64,000 bases of DNA, from contig CM106586.1 in assembly GCA_048013815.1 (NCBI GenBank), positions 20,708,001 through 20,772,000 on the forward strand, read 5' to 3'. Shown piece after piece: positions 12,799 to 23,412 of the stretch. A program made the position numbers and the translations under genes. Position 1 is the stretch's first letter. Every line of letters starts with the position of its first letter. The stretch is from Setoptus koraiensis. Lineage: Eukaryota; Arthropoda. Under the pieces are notes generated by a model. That model was given only the letters and a program-made list of their open reading frames with translations, was not told the origin of the DNA and did no database searches.

Positions 12799-13384
12799 AC
12801 AACAACAACATCAAATGCATCAACACCATCAGATGACCGCTCAACACCAGCCCAGTGCCAATGTTGTGCATGTCGGTCAGCATAGTGGCCAAACTCTTGT
12901 TGGTTCGCCAGTGCAGCAATTGTCTCAGCATCAGCTTGCCGGTGTACAGATGCATGTAGATTCTAATATGATTCACCAAGCCCACCATCAGAACCAACAG
13001 CAGCAAGGTATGTCTGGAACTCACTATCAAACCAACATTGGTATGATCGGACAGCAAAACCAAACCGGCCAGCAACCACCACTTAAGAGGCCAAAGTTAT
13101 ACCCAGATGAAAGGGTTTTGATATATGCCAAGCAAGCTACTGATAAAGATTTTACCCCGCTACATCTGACACCACCCTCGGTACTAGGTTTGATAAATGC
13201 CATTGAACAAAAGTATAAGATTGATTCTAAGAGAATTGTAGCGATATTCAAGCAGCCTAAAAAGGGGATTCGAGTTCAACTGGATGATGAAATGATTAAG
13301 CACTACTGCAATGAAGACATGGTACAGTTGGAAGTTGTACAAAATGCTGAAAGTAGATATGAGCTTACTTTGATTGAGTTGTAG
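7841..13384 (+). CDS. grh: Grainyhead transcription factor, giant 3' exon
   Basis: Grainyhead binds DNA as a dimer through a CP2/Grh immunoglobulin-like domain. In animals it controls epithelial barrier genes, wound response and, in insects, neuroblast timing. The frame is open from 7841, right after a likely acceptor at 7840, to the TAG at 13382-13384. With the candidate first exon the protein would be 1853 residues, longer than the fly protein. The CP2 domain is at about residues 1054-1280 ([75 protein letters not shown]) and is close to fly Grh. The C-terminal dimerisation domain is at about 1765-1853 ([40 protein letters not shown]). Basic stretches RRAAKRK and PPLKRPK are likely nuclear signals. 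The N-terminal half is Asn/Ser/Thr/Gln-rich with a poly-Asn block near 834-870, and a His/Gln block precedes the C-terminal domain. All domains sit in one exon, unlike the intron-rich fly gene. Confidence 0.96.
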
Positions 13385-13393
13385 TGAGTGATG

Positions 13394-13399
13394 TTTATT
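13394..13399 (-). terminator. Likely poly(A) signal of NAA15
   Basis: AATAAA on the minus strand, about 90 bp after the NAA15 stop codon and only 10 bp beyond the grh stop. Cleavage at the usual distance would place the NAA15 transcript end on or inside the end of the grh coding sequence. Confidence 0.6.
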
Positions 13400-13470
13400 G
13401 ATTTAATTTTTCCAATAGGAACACAATAGAATATACGTCATCATATAAATTGATTCATCTTAATTTTTCA

Positions 13471-13476
13471 ATTAAA
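13471..13476 (+). terminator. Likely poly(A) signal of grh
   Basis: ATTAAA, the most common variant signal, 87 bp after the grh stop. No AATAAA occurs on this strand in between. Cleavage 10-30 nt further on would overlap the end of the NAA15 coding sequence. Confidence 0.45.
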
Positions 13477-13487
13477 TTCATGTATAA

Positions 13488-15845
13488 TTATTTCGTTCTC
13501 ACAATAATATGATCTCTGATGGCGGGCATTTCTAGTTCCAGAACTTTTTTAATGGGCTCTAGTAAAGGCTTCACACGGGACTCCACATACTGTGAAAAAG
13601 AGACTAGCTGCTTTTGTAAGGTATCATGGTAGGGGTCTAGTTTGATGGCACGCTTTATACTCTGCAACATGAGCATCAATTTATCTTGACGCCGATATAT
13701 TTCGAAAGCCAACAAATGAGTGTCTATCTTATTTGAGGCCAAGGTTTTTAATGGTCGCAGGAACCTAAGTGCCATCTCAAGCGGTTCCTTGGGCCGTTCT
13801 AAAGTATGGGCATCCATTTTCTCTAAATTGGCTTCGGACTGTAGGTTATTTTCAGGGGTCTCTGCTGGCGGGGTCTGATGCTGCTTCTTCTTAGCTTCAG
13901 CTTTTCTTTGTTTATTCTTTATCTTTTTGAGCTCAGATGCTGAAAGTTGTTCTTTCTTGCCAACATCCACCTGATCAACTAACGGGTTATCATGTAATTG
14001 CAAGTATATCTCAATAGATATTTCGGCGGCATTGAAAAAGAATCTGTGAGATTTTAGCACATCCTCAAGTCTCAATAACTTGACGTATGAGCGAAGAGTC
14101 ATCTTCCTCATGCAGTAGGTGTGGAAATCGAACTGATCTTCGTTTACTTCTGCAAAGTAAGCATCAATAGAGTAACATTTTTTCAAGGCATCGCCATATT
14201 TCTTCTGTCTTTTATAAGCAAGAGCACATTCTATCTGGAACCACATGCATTGCATTTCATTGAGATTTTCAGTGACTGGTACACCAACACGAGTGAATTT
14301 AGAACACATTTCTTCGGCTTGGCTGATTTTGTTGGCTCTTAGAAGATATTTAGCACACTTAGAATTCAGATACCTATCAGCGGTATCTAAACGCTGAGCT
14401 TCGTTCACAAACTCCACAGCCTTCTCTGGCTCTTGCTTGTGTTTATAAATTTTTGCCTTGATAGTAAGTAGCTCTATCAGAGTGGGAGTATGGTCCATGG
14501 CCTTAGCCACATAGTTAAGCGCTTGGTCATACATTTCTAAATAGTCGAAGTGTTGTGCGAGATAATAGTAGCACCATAAAACACAAGTTGTATCTTCTTT
14601 AGTCACTGAATCACCCTCAAAGTTGTTACTACTCTCTAAATTTTTTTCATACTTTTGCATAAGTTCTTCAATTATCGTAATTTTGTTGGGCAAACCGTGC
14701 TCATCGAAAACCTTCCTCCGTGATCGTATATTTGCGGAAATAGTCTGAGTTTGTTTGACGAACACGACAAGTTTATCATATTCTAGATTGTAAATTGTTT
14801 TCATATTCCTAAACAAGGCAGGTAAACCCTTGCGGATACACTTTTTGAGATATGCATCAACGAGTGGACGAAATAAATCAGGCTCATTTACGAATGTAAG
14901 TGGCAATTTAAATGGTACTTGCGAGCGAGGATATTGGCGTTGGATTTCTTGGTAAACTGCTAGACGAGCAATTTCATCGGATGGATTCAAATCTAGTGCC
15001 TGTTCAAGTTGCTGATAATATTGGTAATTCTCAGGATTTCTAGCTATCAGCTGGTATCTCAATATTGTGGCTGCCTCTGTTTTTCTATTCAAAGCCATAA
15101 GAAGTTGAGCACGATATTCAAGCACTGCCAGACGGTCACAGATCTGGTTGGCACTATACTTATTTAAATAATCCAGAGCCTCCTTGTAATTTTTAGCCTC
15201 TATAAGGATGGAGATCTGATATAGCAATAATTCACTTTGCTCATAATCAATGGGTACTTGAGGAGACGTAGAAGTATTCTCTCCGGATTGCGATACTCCT
15301 GATTGATTGTTAGCCTGCTGACTTTTACGGAATTCGTCTAGAATCTTAATGGCCAACTCGTGATTTTTTAGCAAATGATAAGAGGTGGCAAAGCCAAGCC
15401 AGGAAACACGTTGCGCGGGCCTCAGCATAAAAAGTTGGTACCTGGTATCTCTAAAGCCTTCGAGATCTCTCATCTGTATTTGCAATAGACTGAGATCCCT
15501 TAGAATGGTGATATTATCCTTGTCGTGCTTGAGAGCGTTCCTGTAACATTTGATGGCCTCATCGTATTTGTGTTCAGAACGTTGTAACAAACCGTACACA
15601 TGCCAGCAAACATGAGATTTCAGGTCGTTCTTAAGACCACGTCTTACATACTCGAATGCCTCATCTTTTTTTCCCATACAATTAAGAATTAGACCTTTCA
15701 TGGCTAGAGTTTCTCCATGGTCAGCAGTTTCTGGATTGCTAAGAATCTGCTTGGCCAATTTTAGGCCCATCTTATACTGTTTGTAATCATAGCATTTAAG
15801 GATCTTTTTGAAGATGCCATTCTGTTTTGCCGGCAAGGGAGCCAT
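13488..15845 (-). CDS. NAA15: N-alpha-acetyltransferase 15, NatA auxiliary subunit
   Basis: Auxiliary, ribosome-anchoring subunit of the NatA complex; it wraps the NAA10 catalytic subunit so that nascent chains starting with Ser, Ala, Thr and similar residues are acetylated. The ATG at 15845 (MAPLPAKQNGIFKKILKCY) is the first Met in the frame and matches the family N-terminus. It gives 785 residues in one uninterrupted exon. Diagnostic blocks are ADHGETLAMKGLILNCMGKK, SHVCWHVYGLLQRS, KCYRNALKHDKDNITILRDL, QIQMRDLEGFRDTRYQL, LDTADRYLNSKCAKYLLRAN, EEMCSKFTR, LNEMQCMWFQIECALAYKRQ and DQFDFHTYCMRKMTLRSYV, that is, the TPR solenoid in order. A Lys-rich linker (KKIKNKQRKAEAKKK) follows. The C-terminus stops about 90 residues earlier than the 866-residue human protein. 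It faces grh tail to tail. Confidence 0.95.
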   Translation of the reverse strand: MAPLPAKQNGIFKKILKCYDYKQYKMGLKLAKQILSNPETADHGETLAMKGLILNCMGKKDEAFEYVRRGLKNDLKSHVCWHVYGLLQRSEHKYDEAIKCYRNALKHDKDNITILRDLSLLQIQMRDLEGFRDTRYQLFMLRPAQRVSWLGFATSYHLLKNHELAIKILDEFRKSQQANNQSGVSQSGENTSTSPQVPIDYEQSELLLYQISILIEAKNYKEALDYLNKYSANQICDRLAVLEYRAQLLMALNRKTEAATILRYQLIARNPENYQYYQQLEQALDLNPSDEIARLAVYQEIQRQYPRSQVPFKLPLTFVNEPDLFRPLVDAYLKKCIRKGLPALFRNMKTIYNLEYDKLVVFVKQTQTISANIRSRRKVFDEHGLPNKITIIEELMQKYEKNLESSNNFEGDSVTKEDTTCVLWCYYYLAQHFDYLEMYDQALNYVAKAMDHTPTLIELLTIKAKIYKHKQEPEKAVEFVNEAQRLDTADRYLNSKCAKYLLRANKISQAEEMCSKFTRVGVPVTENLNEMQCMWFQIECALAYKRQKKYGDALKKCYSIDAYFAEVNEDQFDFHTYCMRKMTLRSYVKLLRLEDVLKSHRFFFNAAEISIEIYLQLHDNPLVDQVDVGKKEQLSASELKKIKNKQRKAEAKKKQHQTPPAETPENNLQSEANLEKMDAHTLERPKEPLEMALRFLRPLKTLASNKIDTHLLAFEIYRRQDKLMLMLQSIKRAIKLDPYHDTLQKQLVSFSQYVESRVKPLLEPIKKVLELEMPAIRDHIIVRTK

Positions 15846-16479
15846 TATAACATCAGGTTTCGACGATTTAATATGGATTTGCGACAATAGTAATAGTTTA
15901 CTCAATAAAATATAGTAATAGGTTGATAGTGATGGTGCATAATTTGCAAAGCGTGTATGGCTTTATTATCACGCATGGACCACTTTTACAGTTCAAATAT
16001 GTATCCATCAATGGCTATCTCTTTCGCTGATAGACTCAAGCCACTGCCTTCAGGAAGCATAACAGAACACTGCGCATATTGAGCTCTATGAGGCGCGAAA
16101 ATCAAAAGAATTCTTTTTTTTTGAGCGATCCTTTCCGAGCGAATATTTACCGCTAATTGTATATCCCACCAATAAATTTATTACACTCTACAAAATCAGT
16201 TTCACATCTCTAGAGTCATTAATGGTAGAGTGTGGAATATAAATTGTAATAGGAGGCGAGCTCTCTTTTTCATAAATTTCTTTTATTGCTTTTCAAATGA
16301 TTGTTGAAATGTAGAATTTCAGAATGTAAAACTTTCTCAATTTTTGAATTCAACTCGTCATGCCGTTTGCATAATCGAATTTAATCATAGAACTTGTTGA
16401 TTATATCAAGCTGTGACAGTTAAAATAATCTACCCTTGATAATAACAATTGGATACATTTACTGAGCTATGCTTGTATC
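15846..16479. other. Spacer between NAA15 and the CAP-Gly gene
   Basis: About 630 bp of AT-rich DNA holding the NAA15 5' end and the 3' end of the upstream CAP-Gly gene; both genes are on the minus strand. Minus-strand AATAAA signals for the CAP-Gly transcript lie at 16282-16287 and 16177-16182. Two 9-bp arms, ACACTCTAC and GTAGAGTGT, flank part of it (about 16183-16236). No other gene is visible. Confidence 0.7.
16282..16287 (-). terminator. Likely poly(A) signal of the CAP-Gly gene
   Basis: AATAAA on the minus strand about 195 bp after the stop codon of the CAP-Gly gene. A second AATAAA lies at 16177-16182. Confidence 0.5.
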
Positions 16480-19250
16480 TTACACAATGCCAGTATTCTC
16501 ACAACCAGAATCACTCGCCTCGCGGGAATCCATTTTCTTCTCCAATATGTATGTGCGAGGCTCTTCCGATATGTTACCATTTAACAGCCTGATCTTTATC
16601 TCTTTGAGATTCTTCTCCGGCAAATCAGCAACTCCATTGGCCGAAATCACCTCATCTACGCCATTCATAATATTATTACCATTGTTGATTTGTTTCGAAT
16701 CTAACTTCTGGGCCGCAATGGCGTTTGGACGATCTTTTTTATTTGCTCGGACTATAGTTGCATAGATTGGGTTACTTCCTTCGAAAGCTGTTGAAGGTGA
16801 GGACGTTGAATTTTTGTCTTTCTGCTCGTCTGAGTCAAGTTCCTCTTTATTTGATTGTAAAATTCCTTTCGAAAATTTATTTGAATCCATTGTTTCATTA
16901 ATCAGACTGGTCGTAGATTTGTTATCATCGTGTGTGCCAAAACGAGTCGGTGAAATGGTTATTGCTGAAAGAGATCTTTGTTGGTTGTCCTTAGGGTTGC
17001 TTTTGTTTCCTCCACCAATCGCCGGTTGAGAACTGTCTGCTCCAGAATGGTTGTTCCGGTAGCAATTTAGCGATGGATCTGGATTAATTGATAACGTTAG
17101 ACTCAATTGGAATGCTTGAGGCACAGACCCTGTTAGAACAGGTATATTGATTGTTGCATCATTCATATGAGTCGCGGTATCCTCAGCGAGGCTAGTTCCA
17201 CTCGTACAAGATTCCCTGGAGCTAATACTCATAGAGCCCGAAGTTGTTGATTGATTTACAAAATTGCGTGGCAATGATTTTGATGCTGCTTGTCCCTCAG
17301 TGTAAGATTTGGAACAATTATCGACTCGAATATCAGTTTTGTCATCATGATAATCGAATTCTACTGATTTCGGCGATGCTCTAGAATTGGCATTTTGATT
17401 GAAACTGCTTGTGTTCTGCGATGGTTGATAGCTATACTCGCAATTTTCAAGAGACAATATTTTTCGACTGAATTCTTCATCATGAGCAGCTCTTCTAATG
17501 ATCCTTGCCATGAATTTGTTTAGTTCCTTAGGTGAATCAATTGTATAATTATCGTTGTTACCACAAGTTTTAGATAGAAAGTTGCTTGCTTCCTTCAACT
17601 GAACATTTAATTTGTCAGTCTCCTCATGTGTCAGGGCGGCCGTGCATAAGATTCTCTCAGCTATCTTTCCATATAAGTCATCTATATGCTTTTCTTGATT
17701 GTCAACCAGATTCGCTGAAACTGGAATATTGCTACCCGGGTCACTTTTGCTTGTGTTATAGATGGGCTCCTCTTTATATTCTCTATCCTCATAGCCTATT
17801 GGCACTGGGATAGGAGACCTTTCAGACATTCGCAGATCTCTGGTCGATTTGCTGATTGACATGGCGCGAGATGAATTTCGATCATCTTGAGGAAAGTTCA
17901 ACTCATCTGTATATGCTGTGGCAACTTGAGTCAATTTGGGTTCACTCTGAGTGTAACTCAATGTTGCATCCGAGAACTGTCGCTGATTACTTCTTTTACT
18001 AATATTGCTACCTGTGGATGGTGTTAAACAGGAAACCAACGATCTGATGCTTCTCAAAATATTTTTTGATTTGTCTGAGAAACGAGAGCTATTTCTGTGC
18101 TCAGAACGATAATCGCTATCGATCTCAGAGTCAATGTCATTTCCAAAATAGTTATCGGTAGGATATAGATAACGATTGTCTATGCTCGATCTATAGTTGG
18201 TCTGACCGGAGTTGGATTCTTTCTTACAATCGTTATCTATTCCAAGTAAGCCATCTTGATTGGTTGTACCCCCAAGAGATTTTAGATCATTCAATGATGA
18301 ATGCAAGTCGTTCCCAGTTAGTGTACTACTCAGGTTAGCCGAATAAACTCTTTGCTGACCATTACTAGTAACGGGGCTCTCATGATAGTACGAACGTTGA
18401 TCATCGCTAACGGTCTTGTCTGCTAACTTGTCCATCTCTGCGCCTGTTAATGATTGAGTGGAGAGGTATTCAATTCTTTTTTCATTATCACGTTGATCTA
18501 GATCACACGAGGGCTTGTCAGTGAATGTTGCCGATTGATTTTTATGAGTTTTATGATGTCTATGGCCATGTTTACTATGATGGTGCCTGTGACTATGCCT
18601 TCTTGAGGAATGTTTCCTATCCAAGCTTCCCGAGGCCAATTGCTTAAATTCGTTTGGCAACAGTTTAGTTTGCTGTTCTTGTAAAGTAGTGAGATATCCT
18701 GAGCCCTCCATCCAGCTATTTCCTATTGGTGGTAGTTTGAGGGGTGGAGGAGGTTCATTTGAATATTGGCATAAAGCATTTTCTTGACTCTCCATACCAC
18801 AGCAAGTGTAAGTGGAAAATTGACACATGTGAGTTGCGTTCTTCCCTGCCTTGCCAAGACGTTGCGATTTACTTGGCTTGACAACATGAGCACAAGGACC
18901 ACAACTAGGACACTGACAATGAAGTCTATTATTGACAGCAAGAATATCATGTCCCGGTCTTCTGTGAGGCGCATTCAAGAAACAATGTTGGACATGAACT
19001 GTTGAAACCCGTTGTATACTAATCATTTGTCCAGGTCTCACAGCAGCTGACATCACTGATATCATGGTACCGGGTTCTGGTCTTCCAATATGTTGATCAA
19101 CCTGGACTACTGAGTTAAGAGGCAAAAATTTGGCAAAACAATCTTTGGCAACAAAATATCTACGTCCATTGAGGGATCCGTCACCCTCCCCGATGGCGTT
19201 ATCAAATTCTACTCCAACTGTCCAATCTGGACAAATCTGTGGTACTCGTC
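16480..19250 (-). CDS. CAP-Gly domain protein, large 3' exon
   Basis: The exon begins at 19250 after CTTCTACCAG and completes a CAP-Gly domain started in the upstream exon: RVPQICPDWTVGVEFDNA, then GEGDGSLNGRRYFVAKDC. Spliced, the motif reads GTIRWIG-RVPQ, closest in my reading to the third CAP-Gly of CYLD (GVIRWIGQPP). CAP-Gly domains bind C-terminal EEY/F-type tails of tubulin and +TIP proteins. The canonical GKNDG motif is GEGDG here, so binding may differ. A Cys/His-rich patch follows (HCQCPSCGPC, FSTYTCCGME), then about 750 mostly disordered Ser/Asn-rich residues with a helical-looking segment (IAERILCTAALTHEE to AAHDEEFSRKILS). The end is DSGCENTGIV. There is no ubiquitin protease domain, so it is not a full CYLD. 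The C-terminal part is not recognised. Confidence 0.7.
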
Positions 19251-19401
19251 CTGGTAGAAGGATAAAGCATTTGAATTTGATTCAGAAGTTTTTTGATTAG
19301 GAACAATGAAACAACGAAAACAGTCGAGCTCTTTATAACTCACTTAAGATATTGAAATGTTAGTTAGCGCGATAAACGTTTTAGTGGGTCGTTATACTCA
19401 C
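19251..19401 (-). other. 151-bp intron splitting the CAP-Gly domain
   Basis: The donor ATAG|GTGAGTATAA (exon end at 19402) and acceptor TTCTACCAG| (exon start at 19250) are both strong. Joining them restores one CAP-Gly frame across a Gly codon in phase 1. This is the best supported intron in the window. Confidence 0.88.
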
Positions 19402-19575
19402 CTATCCACCTAATTGTGCCGAATTCATTTCCGTAATATTCTTTATAGGCAACTCGCTGACCTATTTTCACCATGGGAGCAGTTGGCTCATTAATAATGT
19501 CTTCCTCCGTCATGACGGCTTGCTTGAATTTTCGTATGATCACTTTGCGCGGTTGACTTTTGGGGCCATCAATCT
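19402..19575 (-). CDS. CAP-Gly domain protein, upstream exon
   Basis: Encodes the first half of the CAP-Gly domain: IGQRVAYKEYYGNEFGTIRW, preceded by PRKVIIRKFKQAVMTEEDII. The 3' border is the strong donor GTGAGTATAA. The 5' border is placed at the acceptor-like CATTCGCAG ending at 19576, giving phase 1. The open frame continues upstream of that AG without an ATG, so the border is less sure than the donor. An internal ATG (in QAVMTEED) could start translation if no upstream coding exon exists. Confidence 0.7.
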
Positions 19576-20511
19576 CTGCGAATGTCAATTTCGATGTAAG
19601 CAATTTCGAACAGTATACAGTTAGTTATATGAGTGGTAATATAATTATTGTGATTAAATGATGTCGTTTATCAATGATATATCATCTCATTTCTCTATAA
19701 ATTTCTATCTCGAAGCTGAATGAAATTCATCTATAGGAAGTTGTTTTCTAAATGCGATGATTTATGTTAGCCGAAAGAATACTTAAGGTTTGCTCTCTCA
19801 TTGATCGTGCTTGTTATTTGTAATGAGCCTATTCAGATTGTGAATAGAGAACGTTGCCCATGCAAATGTTTATAACTTATAGACGGTATTCAACTAACAA
19901 GTAAGTTACGTTTCGTGAACGGTATTACAATCACAAGCATAAACCGGTGTTACTGTAACCCAAACTGGCCGCCGAACATATTGGTTGTGAGACTGAAATA
20001 TAAATGCATTGCACTGGCATAATGAGGAGGAATATGTCGTGTTTCGTCAGCAGTCACAGGTAAAACTGAATGAGATGTGACAACAATACAACTGAATATG
20101 CTCTTCTTCTTTCGATCGTCTCTATCGGAATATTTTCTTTCTCTCCTATTGCTGCTAAAAATACCTGATTACTTTATATTCATTGATATGGATTCATCGT
20201 TTTGGCAAGACGTGACGAAACGGAATGGCACCCATTCAGCGCGTTGCTGATATAATAATTTATTCTTTTGAATTGTTCTTTTTTCTCTTCTATTTGTGCC
20301 AGATGTATTGTAGAGGTATTTGTTCGAGCGAAGCACATGATAGGCAGCGAAAATTAAAGCTACTTGAGGCTCAACTCTTAAGCCACATTCGGCAACAACA
20401 ATACGGCGAACAGGGAAACAACATACGCGCCTAGGCACACAGGGCAAGATTGTTGTTGGTTGTTGCCGTTGATATTGTTGCTCTTGATCTGTGGACGACT
20501 CTCGTTGGAGT

Positions 20512-20522
20512 CGTGTGTGTGT

Positions 20523-20558
<36 letters not shown>
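20512..20558 (+). repeat. (GT)n microsatellite
   Basis: GT run of about 23 units with one GA interruption, at the start of the GC-rich compartment. Confidence 0.95.
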
Positions 20559-20564
<6 letters not shown>

Positions 20565-22095
20565 TGGCTGGGGACAAATTTAAATTATTCCACAAGCGTT
20601 TCGCACACCATGAATGCTGCACTTGTCTGTCCGTTTGTCTGTCTGCTCATAGCCAGTGTGCTAAAATTCGAACCTCATGCTATAATTTCGACGATAAGAT
20701 TATTCGATGACGAACGCTCTCTTGTATTACTATGGCTGTGTGTGTGTGTGTGTGTTCGATTTGTAGACGGGCCTCGTGCAGGCCCCTGAAACAGTGTGCA
20801 GAATGCTGGCGTTGCTAGCTGCGTTGTGCTTGTAACATGACCCGCTAGAGGCCGAGCTAGCTTAGAAACTAGCGGCGACGTTGTTGAATAGACGAGAAAA
20901 CAAGTGAATGATAAAACGAGAAAACGGATAAACGAGGCCGCGAGCCAAGCCGGATTCACTCAGCTTGAGCTGGTTAGCCACTCACAGTGAGAGGGCCCCA
21001 ATAATGGAGCCCAACGGAATGTGTGTGTGTTACACAAGCTGTGTGTGTGTGCGTGTGCACTTTGCCGAGGTGCACGACAATAGCAGTGTTGTTTTTGTTG
21101 TGCACTGTGCACACTGACTCAATACAGAATAAGGGCGAGCGAGCGCGCGCGCGCGCGCGCAACAACTTCGTGCGGAGGAATGAGATCATCCAATTGTAAA
21201 TGGCGCACACCAATGCACACAATTTATGTATCGCCGCTGCTGCCATGTTATGGCACGCGGCGTGCTAACGAGAGGACAACCGCACACGCACACGCACACA
21301 CAAACACACACACACACACACACACAAGTTGTGCAACGGCCGCACAATGGCCGACACATTTTGAGCGCGAATTCCTACACACAACGCAACACACTAGACC
21401 GAATTATACAAGACTGCCTGTGCTCCTTTGGGCACAACGTGTATGCAAACTGACGCTGCAGGCTCACGCAACCAGCAAACGGGTGCCCGTCATAGGCGGC
21501 CTATGCGTGCAGTTAGATCGAACTAGCGCAAGACACACAAGATAAATAGCGTTGTTATTACGCTCACTGGGGCCCCGTCATAAGTGCACCTACATTTGCT
21601 AGAAACGCAAATCAACATGAAAGGCCAAGCGCCGTTCGGGCCTAATTCTAAAAGAACCGGGCCAATACACAGTAGACAATGTTTGTATCAATACGGGGCG
21701 CCAATTTGCTGACTCGAGGGAATGAATAGTGAACAGGCTGGCAAGTTGCAGGCCAGCACGCGATTGGGACGTGCACGACAGCATGTGTCTCACTGGCAAA
21801 TATGGTTCGTTCAGCCGAGTCAAATTTGTTTGTGCATCAGCGGTAACGGCATGATATATCAACGAGGGCAACATTGATATAATATTAATGGTTTTGATAC
21901 TGTCTGCCAGTTTGATGGCTGACAATTATGGCTGCTCATCCGTGCTCAAGCGCTCTCCCTCTATGCGCTGCTGCCATCAATGTGGGCCCGGGTTATGACG
22001 AATACAAATAACAGATGAAAAGATAAACAGATAAACAGATAAAGGGATAAAAAACGATGCTAATGTATTAGGTTATTGGGCCGGCCTAATAAACG

Positions 22096-22126
22096 CACCA
22101 CTAACACCTCTCACTTGTTAGTGGTG
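22096..22126. repeat. Inverted repeat, 11-bp arms and 9-nt loop
   Basis: CACCACTAACA (22096-22106) and its exact reverse complement TGTTAGTGGTG (22116-22126) flank a 9-nt loop. No gene or terminator context is visible. Confidence 0.95.
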
Positions 22127-23412
22127 TGTAAGTGGCCTTCGCCCCCCCCTGCCCGCCACATCCCCTTTGTATGCGTATATAGGTGGTAGATTGCAGCCTA
22201 ATGATAACAACAATGGCGCACACATCTTGAAAACGGCTTTCCCTTCGTTACTGCTTACATGCAAATGGAAATTATTTTAATCGCAAACAATCTTCATCGC
22301 CACTACATTACTATATTGGATACAAATGGATTATCATTATCACCATCATTAAAATTGAGACAAACGAGGCGCTGCTCTGCGAGAGCCACGCAGCCACTGT
22401 AGCAATGATCACAATAGAACTCGGGCATGGGCACATAATTGCAGAGAAATGAAGAAAGGATTCACCTTGAAAATTTATCTCTTCGTCATCGATACTGTCT
22501 CGATATAAGTGCTCATATGCCAAGGTTCAAAGAACTTTCAAACTTGCCCGGTATGAGCAATGAACTGTAGCACTGATATCGACATTATTACTATCATGAC
22601 TGCGCCATGTGTTGGCTGGCCCGCGCCAGATTGGGCCCGCTTTTGTATTATTTAATCAAACTGGCGCACTGATAAGTCAATCCGTTATCTGCAGTCTGTT
22701 AGGACCCGGTTAGCTGGCCAGTTTGTAGAGGCCTATAGTGGAAAAAGGGCGTCGCACTGGCTCAAAACGATCAGTTGTCGATCGGGACTGCATTCAATAA
22801 ACATTAAGATACCTTCATTTACATATTGGCGTCCAAACAGACTGCTGCGTCTCAGAATAGAAAATATCCACGATGGGCGGGAACGCTTATTATTCGCCGC
22901 CAGTTAGTCTGTTGATGATGCTCCATTGCATGATTGGGGCCCATGGTTGGGCATATCGATGTCTGCATACGATGCCATCCAACCAATAATCCAGTGCAGT
23001 CAATTGGTGAGTCCAGCCAGCGACAGACTTCTGGCATTAGCAGTAATTGTACATTGTGTAACACACAAACTCAGACTCACGCATAAACATACACACGCAG
23101 ACAGAGATGAAATGGGGCCCCGAATCAATTCCGAGAGTGCCCTCGAACAAGCTTCGCAACGCGGGCCCGGACTGAACCAGACTGGACTTTGTTTTGTGGA
23201 GCGTTTGTCAGTAGTGAATGAAGGCCAAAAACTTTGCCAGTTCAGAAAAGTACAAGTATAGTGATGATAGTAGCTTTAGCTTGCCAATTGATGCTGACTC
23301 ACGAACGGCTAGTTTGTTGTTGTTGTTGTTTAGTACATAAACACGCGAACATTTAATAACGATGCTAACATTGATGATGATTATTATTATTATGATTATT
23401 TCTATCATGCAG

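Noticed and set aside
12518-13075. Minus-strand 185-codon frame rich in Leu and Met
   Set aside because: It is the antisense reading of the grh Gln/His repeats.
8552-13384. grh starting at the TTG at 8552
   Set aside because: TTG is not a normal eukaryotic start, and the frame stays open upstream to 7841 next to a splice acceptor, so 8552 lies inside the exon.
15846-15905. N-terminal extension of NAA15 from 15905
   Set aside because: It begins at TTG. The ATG at 15845 gives the family N-terminus, so the extra 20 residues are not used.
22464-22523. Minus-strand exon AYEHLYRDSIDDEEINFQ with donor-like CAAG|GTGAAT, in phase with the CAP-Gly gene
   Set aside because: All three frames are closed shortly upstream and no acceptor of quality lies between, so an exon border cannot be placed.
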